Notes: a model not told the origin generated them from the sequence alone. 64,000 nt of DNA from Symsagittifera roscoffensis (GCF_963678635.1 NC_087064.1:14935802-14999801); one strand, 5' to 3'. Shown: positions 1 through 11,592, numbered from the stretch's first letter. Numbers and translations are program-made.

Positions 1-1097
1 ACATCCGTTTCGAATCAAGTTATTTCAAAATTGCTTCCGAATATGAAAGAGTCGTTAAAGACGCAGCACTTGCCGACCAAGTGAAGAAATGGTACGAGCT
101 TAGGAAATTTATTTTTTTTATAAAAAAACGCTTAGGAAATTTTTACCGCTGCGGTTAACCCAGAAACCACATCGCATGTTCTCGGTCTCAAATGGACTAC
201 GTCATCCATACGTTGGTTGTGAGCAGAGGCGTTAACCGCGAACTCAAAGATTCTGTTTTACAGCGATGAGTTCTTAGTTTTGTGTCCTCCGTGTTCGACC
301 CCTTAGGTCTTGTCGCCACGTATACCGTACGCGCACGTTTGCTACTGAAAAATATCTGGCGATTGGGTGGTCAACAGTGGGACGACCCACTACCAAATGA
401 TTTGTTCCGCAGATTCACCAAATGGCACTCCGGTTTGCCAATTTTAGAGCAGCTCACAATAAATTGTTGCTATTTTGACTTTCCAGTAGATGAGGTTGAA
501 CTGCATGTGTTCGGTGATAGCTCATTGAACGTTTTCTGTTCTGTAGCATTCCTTCACGCACAGAAAAACGCCTATTCCAAATCCCAACTTGCGTTTCTCT
601 TCGGTAAAACAAGAATAGCCCCAATGAAGGTGCTTTCAATTCCGAAGTTGGAAATTCAAGCTGCGCTTCTTGCTACTCGTCTGAAAGTTGATATCGAGAA
701 AGCTCTTACACTGAGTTTTTTTTTCAAAAAGTTCATGTGAACTGACAGCACTACAGTTCTTCAGTGGTTGAATTCGACAAGCAAACAGCCTGTGTTTGTA
801 GCCAATCAAAAAGCCGAGATTCTGGAGTCAACATCAATTGACCAATGGTTTCAAGTTTTGAGTGGAGACAACCCCGCTGACACCGGAACTAGAAGTATTA
901 CTACTGACTCCCTCAAGCAAAACAGTTGGGTCAACGGCACTTCCTTTTTTAAAACTTCTGATAGGGCTTTCAGTCCAAATAGGGAAATTACAGAGAACAA
1001 TCATCCGAATGATCCGGTCTACGATCTGAATGAGGGTATAGAGGTCTGTTCGAATTTTCTGTACACTGCAGTTTCGACTGACTTTGCCTTCCCTTGA
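1..1097 (+). pseudogene. BEL/Pao pol fragment: RT C-terminus and RNase H
   Basis: From about 140 to 281 the frames carry broken pieces such as PETTSHVLGLKWTTSS. From 282 one frame continues: SSVFDPLGLVATYTVRARLL, then QQWDDPLPNDLFRRF, then the first RNase H aspartate region HVFGDSSLNVFCSVAF and the APMKVLSIPKLEIQAALLATR block. The frame is interrupted at 738-740 by TGA and continues in the same frame with TDSTTVLQWLNSTSKQPVFV and GDNPADTGTR, ending at a stop at 1095-1097. The TGA stands where relatives carry Trp before TDS, so it is probably a single G-to-A nonsense change. No ATG initiates this piece; it is internal to a polyprotein. Confidence 0.88.
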
Positions 1098-1197
1098 GAG
1101 GAGTAGAGCTCGTTCTCCGAGATAATGCGGCTGATCGCATATATATTGAGATTCTCATTTAAGAATAGACATTTCGGATCGCCAGATAAGGCCATAA

Positions 1198-1617
1198 TTG
1201 ATCCAGCAAAACTTGTCCTTGCAGAGGAAATTTTTTTTGGCACTTTCGCAGTTAGAGTCATTCCCAGCTGAATGTAAGCAATTAGCAGCTGGAAAACATG
1301 TGAAAACATCGAGCCGTATATCATCGTATCCGACTTTTTTCGGACCGATCGGTTTGGTTAGATCTACCGGCCGTATCCAACGTCTCTCCGCAATCACGTT
1401 TGAAACTCGCCATCCAATAGTTTTGCATTGCCGCCATCGCTTAAACCGATTGTTTCTCCGTTTTTATCACATTAAGCACGAACATCAGTGCGTCGACTAC
1501 CTCCGTTCCGTCGTTCATCAGCAATTGTTTGTACTACGCTGGAGATTTGCACTAAGAGCTATTGAAACACAGTGCGTATACTGTAGAAAGCGAAAAGCAA
1601 AAACCTTTACTCAATGA
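1198..1617 (+). pseudogene. BEL/Pao integrase zinc-binding (HHCC) region
   Basis: An open stretch contains GLVRSTGRIQRLSAITFETR, then RHPIVLHCRHRLNRLFLRFY and H-x3-H-x-H, followed by CVYCRKRKAKT. This is the characteristic Pao integrase_H2C2 segment. The His and Cys ligands are visible (HIKHEH ... CVYC). The first 40 codons show no convincing similarity and probably include a frameshift. The next domain continues in another frame from about 1615 (MMSDLPAERIGYRQP), which marks a frameshift at 1610-1620. Non-functional fragment. Confidence 0.82.
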
Positions 1618-2006
1618 TGTCTGACCTTCCTGCGGAGCGTATAGGTTACCGCCAGCCATTGTTCTCGAACTGCAGCGTCGACTATTTTTGACGATTTCAT
1701 GTAAAAATTCGTCGATCTTCCAAGAAACGCTGGGGTTTTCTATTTTTTTTGCCTAACGACTCTTAAGTTGGTTCCATTCATGGAGACAATTTTATGTGTG
1801 ATGGCTATTGAGCGCTTTATATCTAGGCGAGGAACCACTCGATAATTTGGTTGGACAAGGGAACGAACTTTGTAGGAGCCGAAAAATAGCTTCTTCTATG
1901 CATCAAAAATTGAAGCACAGAAGCTCCACTGTCGCTCGTACACAAAATCATTGAGTGGAAGTATAATCCACTTAGTGAGCCTCATCAAGGTGGAGCATGG
2001 GAGCGA
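1618..2006 (+). pseudogene. BEL/Pao integrase core, heavily frameshifted
   Basis: This stretch links the zinc-binding block to the C-terminal block. Short matches in changing frames are visible: LPAERIGYRQPLFSNCSVDYF near 1624-1688, a broken VKIRRSSKKRWGFLF near 1700-1745, AIERFISRRGTTR near 1804-1840 and GTNFVGAEK near 1860-1885. These correspond to the integrase catalytic core, but several indels and a stop mean no continuous frame survives. Confidence 0.7.
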
Positions 2007-2564
2007 ATGGTGAGCAGTTGTAAGCGCGTCCTTTATGCAATCTTAGGGTCAACAAAAATGACTGACGAGATTTTGAACACAATCATGTGCCTAGTTGAGG
2101 GTTCACTTAACGCTTGTCCGCTCACTCCCGTTTCTGACGACCCAGATAGTCTGGAGCTTTTGACGTCGAATCATTTCCTTTTAGGTCAGCACACTCTAAC
2201 GTTTCCGTCTCTAAGGTCGAGTGAAAACTGTTCTCACTCTAAACGGTATGCCTGGGCTCAGTCGTACGCAAACGCAATTTGGCAGCGATGGTTAAGTGAG
2301 TACCTCCCGAAACTCAATAAGAGAAATAAGTGGCATGCTCCTCTCGGAGATTCTTTGAAAACGGGAGATTTAGTGTGGTTAGTTGAATCGACTAGCCCTT
2401 GGGGCCACAACCCACTAGCACACATAATGTCGTTAAGCTACGGCAAAGACACTAGCGCCCGTTCCGCAAACCTTAGGACCGTCTCTGGAAACTACACTCG
2501 GCCGCTCGTTAAGCTCGTTCCGGTTCTCGCTCCTTCGGGGGCGGAGGATGTTAATGCAACATAG
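2007..2564 (+). pseudogene. BEL/Pao integrase C-terminus plus DUF5641-like tail
   Basis: A continuous 185-codon stretch. It begins just after the GGAWERM context with SCKRVLYAILGSTKMTDEIL, then LVEGSLNACPLTPVS and NHFLLGQH (integrase C-terminal part). From about codon 95 comes QRWLSEYLPKLNKRNKWH, TGDLVWLVESTSPWGHNPLA and RPLVKLVPV, the tail domain typical of Pao pol proteins. It ends GAEDVNAT followed by TAG. The listed start is an internal GTG, not a real initiation site. This is the best preserved part of the element. Confidence 0.88.
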
Positions 2565-2760
2565 CATTAATTTGAAAGTATAGTATAAAATTAGTATTGT
2601 CTCTAGTCAAACCCAGCTATATAACCCAGCGTATACATAGTGCGTTCTGGGGAGTTCGGCGAGGAATCGATTCTCACCTAAGTCGTTTCATTTGAGAACC
2701 CTATTTGAGCCGAACCTGATAGAATTTAAAATGCTAATATTTTAATCGGTTCAAAATTGG
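2549..2760 (+). repeat. Possible start of the BEL/Pao 3' LTR
   Basis: BEL/Pao 3' LTRs usually begin with TGT at or very near the pol stop codon. TGTTAATGCAACATAGC starts at 2549, overlapping the last pol codons, and is followed by AT-rich DNA with TATA-like strings near 2579-2640. No second LTR is inside the window, so neither end can be fixed by comparison. This is positional inference only. Confidence 0.25.
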
Positions 2761-4329
2761 TTTGCAATTGAGTTGCTGTTATTTCAACTGATTTCAGCGT
2801 AAAAATAATAAAAGTCACCAAATTCACCGCATGATCAACAACACTTTTTTGGCATGATACGTTTATTGTGGTCACAATATTTCGATCATATTTCGTGAAC
2901 TCAAAACCTATTCTGCTTTGTTCTTACTTTATAAATTGAGCAGTATATCTCCTTTGAGCGTTAGTTTCCCCTTGTTCCCCTTGGATGTTTTCTTCCAGTA
3001 TTGGGATAGTTGGTGAGCGTGGCTTTGTCCGGCGGTTCCAAAGTAATTCGTGAATGTCAATATTCTTTTTGACAATCTGCTGTTAAGTGGTATTTTTGGG
3101 CCAGAATGGTGGAAGAGATGCTGGTCTATGCTGGAAGAGCCATTTTATCCGCGATATTTTTTCCCCCCACAAACAATATTAAATGTGGAACCGTTCTCCG
3201 ATTGGACACTTATTTAAAAACAAGAAGCGAACAAGCCTTGTTGCATCTGTTCTCCAGTGCAAAACGTAGACAAGCGGCGTTTGATACTGACCAATTTCTT
3301 TATCGAATCTCTGGTGCCGTGAATGTCAACTCAGCTCTTTAGTTTTTAAGGCCGAACATAAATTTACATCAATAACATAGGATGTATAAAAATAATATAC
3401 ATATTAATTATTTTTTCAGGTATGTAGAAATTTATATCCGGACGGATAACAGATCGCTGGAGTCTGAAAACGACCAACGTTTGTCGCATGTCGATTGTTG
3501 CATGTCAATTCACGCTTTCAGCATCGCTCTCTGAAATGCAACCGATTTCTGTGCTCGGAAAAATTTGGACCGGAACAACTTTGGTCAAGCCAGTCGCGCT
3601 ATTGCAAACCGGTTTGAGCCGTTTTGACGCTACCTGGTCGCGCCGCTTTTGTCGCTACCTGGGTTGCGTCATCTCCGACATGGTCGCCCTGTTCTCTAAG
3701 TCGCGCCGATTGCGCCGTTTTTGACTTTAGTCGCGATAAAAAGCTTTGGGGTCGCGAAAGCCCAAAAATGTCATTTTATGGTCGCATCCGTCGCACAAAT
3801 TCCCCAAATTGCGTCATTCGCCCCGTCTCAACATTGGTCGCGAATTCACAACGGATCTTTTTGATAGCAAAATTTGAATCGCGGGGTCTCTTTTCCTGGT
3901 CATGAAAGTCGTGACTGAACTCGTTGGTCGCGAAAGTCTTAAAGTTCGATTGAAATTTGTGGACACACTGAATATTGGTTGCAGACGTCTGCACATAAGT
4001 CGCCGACCTCCATCTGGAATGCAGAGAACTCATCAAAAAACGCTGGCCTATTAAAGTACTAATCATTCTGCACTAACCGGATCAAGTTAACATCCAGTTC
4101 TCCTAAGTGGTTCAGATGGGTGCACCATAACTTGGTTCACGGTTGAAAATTTCAACCACTCAGAATGGAATAGTTTACCTGCAACATGTTATGCATTGAA
4201 ATTGCAGGGCTGAGCAGCAGACGGGGAGCGCGCGGCAAAAAAGTTAAGGTAACTGAAACTGGCTCTCGGAAACATTTGGTTTGCGTGAAAACTAAATTTT
4301 TATTGAGTCAATTTTCTTAATGTTAGAAG
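2761..4329. other. Non-coding stretch, partly GTCGC-rich
   Basis: No credible gene. An open frame at 3106-3342 has no recognisable domain and no splice or start context. From about 3590 to 4010 the base composition changes: GTCGC/TCGCG occurs about a dozen times at irregular spacing and CpG is abundant, unlike the AT-rich surroundings. The overlapping small frames at 3488-3905 reflect this composition. It could be a decayed minisatellite or an unrecognised transposon fragment. A short string at 4079-4097 resembles the terminal motif of the 11593-11740 MITE. Confidence 0.5.
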
Positions 4330-4728
4330 CAGGGACGGATTTGCCCCCCCCCCCCCATCTCAGGTATTCGACACCCTGCCGACCCAAAGGGTCCCCACTC
4401 TATACTATTTTGAGATATCCATTTTTAGTGAGAGGCCCTAAAAATTTTCTAAAGGCGCCTTTGGCGTCAATATATACTAATTTTGAGGGGAGAGCGCGCG
4501 CCGGAAAAAAATGCAATTTTTTGGTCAAAGCTTTCCAAAAAGTGTTTAAGAACGCCTTTTTTGGCCCATTTTTTTTCAAAATTTTGACTGCGGCGCCGAA
4601 AATTAGGCCAAAACGGACTTTTGGTGCTTTGGGAGAGCTCGAAAAATCAATTTGGTCGGCCGAAACTTTTTGAAAATCCGCACCCCCCCCCCCGCCCTCC
4701 TCGAGAAAATCCTAGATCCGCGCCCCTG
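4330..4728 (+). mobile_element. hAT-type MITE, 399 bp, perfect 8-bp TSD
   Basis: Starts CAGGGACGGATTTG and ends CTAGATCCGCGCCCCTG, which are imperfect terminal inverted repeats. It is flanked on both sides by GTTAGAAG (4322-4329 and 4729-4736), an exact 8-bp target-site duplication. It has C-rich tracts just inside both ends and shared internal blocks GACCCAAAGGGTCCCC and AAAGGCGCCTTTGGCG. It encodes nothing. An 8-bp duplication with CAGGGG-type ends is typical of the hAT superfamily. Other copies are at 13922, 15130, 33384 and 34314. Confidence 0.88.
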
Positions 4729-5110
4729 GTTAGAAGAACATAAAGGAAAGAGCTCAATTCATCCCTCGTGCTTCAATTGATCGGTCAGTCCTATTAAACT
4801 GATCTGTTTTTGAATATAAAATCAGTCTTTACCCTAGTAAACTAGTTGAATAAGTATTTGCATCTTCTAATTTGAATCCACAGCATGAGAAAGATTGACG
4901 ATAGAGTAAATATGTGAAAACGAAAATGTATGGTCGACCGAGTAACCGAATTTTTATCAGCAATTAGTAGCTGACCTTTTTCTTTTAATTGACAGTCCTT
5001 CTCTGAGAATATAGGATACGCCTCAGAATTACAATTTACAGCTCTGCTTCATTCTTACCGAAAAATTTATTGTTCTGCTTGATTCTTACCCTCTAGTTAT
5101 CAAATCCTTT
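4729..5110. other. Featureless AT-rich spacer
   Basis: Between the hAT element and a diverged family 1 copy. I see no open frame of note, no RNA gene and no inverted repeat worth naming. Confidence 0.4.
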
Positions 5111-5610
5111 TTGTCCCGACAAAAATGAAGAAATAATGTGCTCGGCTTGGTTTTTTCTCCAGACAAGTTTCGACATTTTAATGAGCAATTGTTAAAAGAA
5201 CTTTTATTATCATTTGAAAGTTTTTGTTGTCTTGGGCTCAAATTTGAAAAAAATATTTCAACTGCGATCATTTTTTGTATAAAGTTATGGGGTTTGAAAA
5301 GTTGCCAGTTTGTTGGCCAATCTGGGATATTTAACACGCGATATATGTACGTGCTATTAAGCGGAGTTTTATTACCTTTCGTCGTTCCCCATCGTTCTAA
5401 ATTTAATTCAGGCCGGTTTTTTGGTCTATTTAATAAAAACATATCACTTTGTACTTGAGATAGCGTGTGGGGTGATGATTCTCAAAAATCTAGTTCAATA
5501 TTTTTTTTTCATTTCTTGAAATGTCACCCATTTTCTAAAACGAACACTACTCCATAGATCTTAAAATGCAGCCAAATTATTCCGGGCTTCACTCTGATAC
5601 GAAGATTTTT
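5111..5610 (+). mobile_element. Family 1 hairpin-ended element, diverged copy
   Basis: Begins TTGTCCCGACAAAAATGAAG, followed at the expected distance by TGTGCTCGGCTTGG and a T-tract with CAGACAAGTTTCGAC. It ends with a decayed GGGCTTCACTCTGATACGAAG. The middle retains the TTTGAAAA-ATATTTCA and GTAAAGTTATGGGG landmarks of the family. Open frames on both strands inside it are by-products. Diverged, so older than the copies near 30 and 42 kb. Confidence 0.65.
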
Positions 5611-5927
5611 ATTTTTCAGCATATTAAACTGACTAACAAGATAATCAGCCGAATTTGGATTACTCATAGACTTTGAAAAAATTAAATTAGATCGTGCACA
5701 TTTAGTTTTGAACTAAAAATTTTTAAATTTCGAATTTTTACAAACCGACCTAATTTACTTACACTACATGAAAAAAATCCGAAATGTATGAAAGAAAAGA
5801 TGTCGCTTCAGATATCACATAATTTAAATATTGTGCATCTTATTAGTTGTTCAAAAATGATGAAATCATTTTGTAAATGCAAGAATTAAAAATAACTGCT
5901 TTTGAAATTCCTTGCTGCAAGAAAAAC

Positions 5928-6419
5928 CATCAAGACTGCTCGTATCAAGACAAAGCCCTTAATGTTTCGACTGCATTTAAAATCTATAGACTATTGTTTC
6001 TTGTTAGAAAATGTTTTTTTTTCTAAATGATTAGAAAAATTCATTGTTTTGAGGTATTTGAAAATTATTCCTCTCACGTTATTTCAAGTACAACGCGATA
6101 TGTTTTCCATATAGCGAGTATTAATAAGATCAAACATCTTGGATCAATTTTCTAAGGGGACGCGAACTACAACGAAATACATTGCTTGCTAATTGTCCTA
6201 AGCTGGCCAATATGACTGTCTTTAAACTCTCATAACTTAAAAAAAAGGATCACATGTGAAATATTTTTTATATTTGGTCTCAAGGCAACAAAACTTTTGT
6301 TTGAAGAAAAACTTTTGAATGAAATAAAAACTCCGTCGAAAATTTTTCGATAAAAATCGAAAATTATCGGGAGCAAAAAAAATCCCCGAGCACAAACATT
6401 CAGTTATTGTCGGAGCAAA
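5928..6419 (-). mobile_element. Family 1 hairpin-ended element, diverged copy
   Basis: Minus-oriented. Opens on the plus strand with CAAGACTGCTCGTATCAAGA and AATGTTTCGACTGC, and closes with CCCCGAGCACAAACATTCAG and TCGGAGCAAAG. The terminal hairpin is damaged (CAAGACAAAGCCCTT). Internal landmarks (GATCACATGTGAAATATTTT, AGGCAACAAAACTTTTG) match the family. Confidence 0.65.
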
Positions 6420-7036
6420 GATAAATCGATTTTGTCCAGAGATTGCAAGTTCAAAATTTTTATAAAATCATTTGAGTTGAAAGAAAAGAGAAAATAGCTG
6501 CTTTGGAGCAACGGTTAGGGGTATTTTCAATTCTCGAAAAAAAACTGAGGTTCTTCGGTTATAATTTTATGACATCAATTGATGTGGAATGATGGTTCTC
6601 AAACTGTTTTTTTAGGAAGATCAGTTGTTGTCGTCGAACAACATAATTTTTACAACACAAAATTGAGTGTGGAAAATCAGCAAAGACTTTTTTTGCATCA
6701 ATAGAACATAATCGAACCTCGAGCCAATTACGAAACTGTTGAAAAATGGAGGGTTATTCTGCCAAATAATTCAGCTTTTTTTTGGCCCTTGTGTAAAGAA
6801 ATGAATCATTATTCTAAACTTTTTCCTTTTTAAAATAACTGATGCTTGAATATTTTTGAACGCACATGTCACTGAAACTCGCTTCAGGTGAAATTTCATA
6901 AACACGTTAGCCTATCTCCAATTAATTATCAGAAATAGCTTGATTGAACGATTTTTGGTTAAAACTAAGCTTCGATTTGTGACATGTTGCTTTTCAGAAC
7001 ATTTTTGCTTTTCGACTACGTTGTGTGAAATAATTT

Positions 7037-7080
7037 TTTTCTTCTACTTCTTCTTCTTCTCCTTCTTCTTTTTCTTCAGC
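7037..7080 (+). repeat. CTT/CTTCTT pyrimidine microsatellite
   Basis: A run of TTC and CTTCTT triplets about 45 bp long, directly before a family 1 copy. Simple sequence; no function is implied. Confidence 0.7.
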
Positions 7081-7089
7081 TTGTTCTTT

Positions 7090-7535
7090 TTGTTCCGACT
7101 TTCGTAACGAAAGAAAAGAATATTTGTGCTCGGGGTGGTTTTTTTATTCAGACAAATTTCAACTTTTTAACTAGCCATTTTTGACGGAATTTTTAAAATA
7201 TCATTCAAAAGGTATTGTTGTTTTGAGCTTAAATTTGAAAAGATATTTCACCTGTGATCATTTATCGTAAAGTTATGGGGGTTTAAATATTATCGTTTTG
7301 GCCCCATTTTGGACAATTAACGCGAGGTATTCGTTGAAGGAAGCTTATTTGCAATATTTGATGACAAAATCTTGTACTTTATATGGCGTGTAGGGGGATG
7401 ATTTTCAAAAAAATCTCAATTTTTTTTTGCATTTTATTTTATTACCTTTAAATTCTTCGTGTGATTTTTTGCTCCATAGACCTTAAAAGGCAATCGGAAC
7501 ATTCAGGGCTTTGCCTTGATACGAGCAGTCTTGTT
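7090..7535 (+). mobile_element. Family 1 hairpin-ended element
   Basis: Starts TTGTTCCGACTTTCGTAACG and runs through ATATTTGTGCTCGGGGTGG to the 3' landmarks GGCAATCGGAACATTC, a slightly mutated hairpin (CAGGGCTTTGCCTTG) and ATACGAGCAGTCTTGTT. It is shorter than the roughly 530-bp norm because of internal deletion. No coding capacity. Confidence 0.8.
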
Positions 7536-8985
7536 TTCTTCTTAATTTTTAATTAAAAATTTTGATCAATAAGTCGCAATTTTCATACTGTTAGATTTTT
7601 TCACTTTTCAACACCAGCATCAAGCTGTCACAGTTAAATGTTTTTATTTGTATTATAAAAAAAAGTTAGCAAACGAACAATAAGTTAGCTTACAAATACA
7701 TGTTTTTTAACTTGTAAAGTATTGTACAACTATTTTTTGAGGTTGGAGTGAACTTTAAGCTGAGATGAGACGTTTACAAAATCAAGCTTTTTGGCACTTG
7801 GCCATTTTTTGTTGATTTTGGTTGAATATTGTAGGCAAGCATAGAGCTCTTCTCTCTTCTCGCATTGATATTGTTTTGAGGAAATGGTCTGACTATTTAA
7901 GACTTTGACTTTGTCCTCAAATTATGTCCAAACTATAAACTATTTGATCAAGTTCATTCCACAAAAATTTATTTTGAATCACTATTTATAGTGCCATTTT
8001 TTAACAAGAAAATGTTGGAATATTTGCAATTTGTGTGCTTTTTTCCTGTTTACTCGGCTTTTTATATTGATTGCGCATCGAGCCGTCCTTTCAGATTGTT
8101 AGCTGAAAGGACGGAAAGTTTCTGCTCGGAACTGCTTTTCATTCTATTGAAAAGAGGTTTCATATTATCTGAAAATTATTGACGTTCTGAGCTCAAATTT
8201 GAATTGTTGCTTTATCTGTGATTTTTTTTTGTATTTTACGTGGGTTTGAAAATCTCTAAATTGGCCAAATTGAGACAATCAACAGGCAATATATTTTGAG
8301 CTACTATTGTGAATGCGAGAATGAAATTAGAATTAAAAGACCACTCAACGGGTTCACCGAAACTTCTATTTATACAGTTTCTATAAAACAGTTTCTATAC
8401 AGTCATCATTAAATTCACCTTCATTATTTAAATATACGTATACATTAAATTATATGAATTACTTTGATAAATAATTTCCTACAAAGAAAAATTTTATGTT
8501 ACCCGGGTTTATTATGCTTCAAACAAATTTTTTATCCTGAATTTTGTTGTACTTTTCATAGAAAACTTCCCCTATCGTACATTTTGTTCATTTTTTTTTG
8601 GTCACTTAGACATCAAGTTTGATGAACTGTATCATATAGCACTGGACGTGTTGAATGTGGGGCTTAGATAGGTATTGATAACTATTCTCAACTGGAAAAG
8701 TTAGCGTAAAAAACTCACATCCTTCGTTTAACTCAAAAGGCAAATGGTTAACAGTAGCCCATGAGATTTCCGTTATTGGATTTTGTGAGAGTACAAAAAT
8801 TCATATCTGAGTTCACGCGAAATTTTTTTTTAAATAATGAGAGAACTCTTAAAACATTTTGTAGAAAAGTTTCGCAATAAGCAGCTCCTAAAAGATTTTG
8901 CCCTCCTCCAGGATACTAGATGCCTAGTGGTTGTTTAAGCTCAAAACATCTGAATTGAGCCATTTCGCAAACTTATTTGATAAAC
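7536..8985. other. AT-rich spacer with a perfect hairpin and faint family 1 remnants
   Basis: No gene is supported. The 63-codon frame at 7991-8182 has no recognisable domain. A perfect 12-bp inverted repeat lies at 8083-8114 (CCGTCCTTTCAG, 8-nt loop). From 8115 to about 8300 scattered family 1 strings (TTCTGCTCGGAACTGC, GAGCTCAAATTTGAA) suggest an old truncated copy. The rest is featureless. Confidence 0.45.
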
Positions 8986-9514
8986 AACAAAGTTGCTCGT
9001 ATCAGGGAGAAGCCCTGAATGTCCCGACTGCCTTTAAAGGTTTATGGAGCAGCAATATCATTAAAAATTAAAGATAATAAAACGAAATGAAAAATTATTT
9101 TATCAAAAAAATTGAATTTTTTAAATGAAAATCATCCCCCCACACGCCAAGTAAAGTAGAAAAAGATAGAATTCGCTCCTTGTAACAAATCAATTCTGGC
9201 AAATAAGCTTCTTTCAACCAATTTGGAACGACTTCTAAGACGGATTAAATCTCCGCTTACGCGTTAATAGCGCGAAATATATATCGCGCGTTTATTGTCC
9301 CAAATTGGTCAAAATGGCAATCTTTAAACCCCCGTATTTTTACGAAAGATGATCACAGGCGAAAATTTGAACTCAAGACAACAATACCTTTCGAATGATA
9401 TAAGAATATTCCGTCAAAAATGTCTTGTTAAAAATTCAAAATTTGTCTGAAGAAAACGAAAAAAAAAACCCAAACACAAATATTCCGTTACTTTCGTATC
9501 AAAAATCGGAACAA
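8986..9514 (-). mobile_element. Family 1 hairpin-ended element
   Basis: Minus orientation. The left edge has AACAAAGTTGCTCGTATC, a hairpin CAGGGAGAAGCCCTG and AATGTCCCGACTGCC. The right edge has CCGTTACTTTCGTATC and TCGGAACAA. The central inverted motif (GCGCG ... CGCGCG near 9270-9292) and CACACGCCAAGTAAAGTA are present. About 529 bp, near full length. Confidence 0.85.
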
Positions 9515-10828
9515 TAACTGTGCTAAATATAAATGATATGCTTCGGTATTAATATCAATAAATCAGAGATTTAATTGACAGGTTTGCATGCAAGGGTTAC
9601 TAAAAATATATCTTTGGTAGTGAAATAAGTATTTTGAGAGGTTGCAATTGGTTTCTTCGTAAAACTAATCATTAATTGATAGTGGAAGGAGCCTAGAAAA
9701 ATAAACGACAAGCAAAGTAGACATCATTGAAACAAAATGATTTCAGACATCGATGCAAATCAAGAATAATGGGAAATTAGACATAAGTGAAATGTTATTA
9801 TGTCTGAAATTTGAGAACAGACTACAATTAGTTTTTGTTTGAGCTTTCATAAATGCAATCCACATGTCATAATTGTACAATTTTTGCTTTTTAAGAAATT
9901 AAAAATTTTAATGGCTTATTTAAAGCCTTAAAAATTTTTGGCTTATGTTTTGCTAAATTATTAAAAATAATTATTTCAATCTGCAATGGTATAATATATA
10001 TTTTTAACTTTTATCACTTTTAAGTTTTGTTCCTTGCAACATTGTTTGTTAGTTCTTCGTTTTGCTTCAAAATTTTAACTTTGCTTGAAAAAAATTAACC
10101 GCTAAATTTTGTTAAGCGTTGTCTTTTTTTTGTCTAATTTCTAAATTCATAATGAAACGGTTAAAAAACATGTAAATGAGCAATTTTTAGTCGTCCACAA
10201 AAAAATCAATTCGACCATTTTTTTAGTAAGTGTATTATAATTCAAACCCTAGTTACTGTTCCGCCTATTTTGAAAAACTTGGAGAGAGCTGTACGTGGGG
10301 TCAGTATTTTAAACTTTTTTCCAGCCATATTTGACTCTATCAAGGAATCGTACAGTGTCAAGGAAAGCTCATACAGTGTGCTATCACATTAAAAACCTTT
10401 TATTTGTGACTCCAAAAATGATAATCTTTTTTCATACAGCATTAGATAAAAGTTGATGGCAAGTTGATTAGGGGCTGAATAGGAGCTATGGCCAAGTTTT
10501 CTTTACAGTTTTGACATTATAATAGCTATCAACTACTACTCATTTGTGTATATTTTTACCTTATTTAACCGCCGCAAATAATCACCAAATAGAGAACCAG
10601 CTCACGTTTTATGAAAAAACTTAACACAATAAGTTATATTTAGTTTTAGTTATCTTTAATTTAAAAAAAAGAAAGATTTTTGTGAGGGTATATTTGCGTG
10701 TGAAAACGCATCAGCATATGAAAACAAATCGTGTAGTAGACTACTTGATTTTTCTTAAATTCGCTCACGCTTCCTTAACAAAGGTCAAGAAAATCGATAA
10801 AAATGAGATTGGTGACTTCCACGTTTTA
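9515..10828. other. AT-rich intergenic DNA
   Basis: No open frame with recognisable content and no RNA gene. Several A/T homopolymer runs. I see no terminal repeats. Confidence 0.4.
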
Positions 10829-11324
10829 TTGTTCCGACTTTCGAAGAAAGCGGAATAATTATGCTCGGCGTGGTTTTTTTATTCAGCCAATTTTCACCGA
10901 TCGAAAAAATAATTTTCAACAAAAGTTTTTTTATTCCCCATTGAAGATATTGACTTCTTGAAATCAAATGTAAAAAGATATTTTACCTCCAATAATTTTT
11001 GTAAAGTTCTGGGAGTTAGAAAATTGCAAAATTTTCCATGTTCTTGACTAAATTATGCGCGCTTTGAAGAATTTATTCATAAGGATGAGAGCGTAACGCG
11101 GATTTCTTATGCGTGGCAAACTATCCCGCACAACAAAATTGTTTGAAATTGAATTGAGGCTAGCCAATTGGTCGTATTAATTTCGTGCGACTCAAAATTT
11201 TACACTTCGATATTGTCCAAATTGTATAGATTTCCAATTTTTTCTTTTCCCAAAAACTATTCGATAAGAATTAAGGGACATCGGACTAATCAGAGCTTTG
11301 CCCTGATATACGAGCAGCCTTGTT
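10829..11324 (+). mobile_element. Family 1 hairpin-ended element, diverged copy
   Basis: Begins TTGTTCCGACTTTCGAAG, then ATTATGCTCGGCGTGG with a T-tract. Ends with CAGAGCTTTGCCCTG (a hairpin with one mismatch) and ATATACGAGCAGCCTTGTT. The middle is diverged. Small frames in the region (10785-10967 minus, 11168-11419 plus) are by-products of the element. Confidence 0.75.
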
Positions 11325-11592
11325 TGCTTTTCATTGCGCACAGCTGTTTAAAATCAAGCACACGCATTTTTTTTGAGTTGTTTGACTCAATTTCACCAAT
11401 CGCTCGCCCTCTACTTTGAGTTGTAATTTTGAAAACCACATGAGCATTGTCATAATGCGAAAACTCAATTTAAAAGTAAAGTTGAAACATATCAATTAAA
11501 CGGTTTAAGTGCCGGACCACAAATGTCTATGCAGCTGTTTTTAAAATAAGCAAGATGCGTTTTAAATGTTTTGCTCACAAACAAACAATTTC

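Larger units (their letters stand above)
1..2564 (+). mobile_element. Degenerate BEL/Pao LTR retrotransposon, 3' part of pol
   Basis: A decayed Pao-type pol reads left to right in the usual domain order: end of reverse transcriptase, RNase H, HHCC zinc-binding domain, integrase core, then a DUF5641-like tail. The left end is cut by the window edge, so gag, protease and most of RT are not visible. Frames are broken by indels and stops, so the copy is dead. The wording of the blocks (SSVFDPLGLV, QQWDDPLP, GDNPADTGTR, KTGDLVWLV) is that of the BEL/Pao superfamily rather than Ty3. The family call is secure; the exact clade is not. Confidence 0.9.

Noticed and set aside
3106-3905. Small plus-strand frames in the GTCGC-rich region
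   Set aside because: No domain, no splice sites; explained by CpG-rich composition lacking stops.
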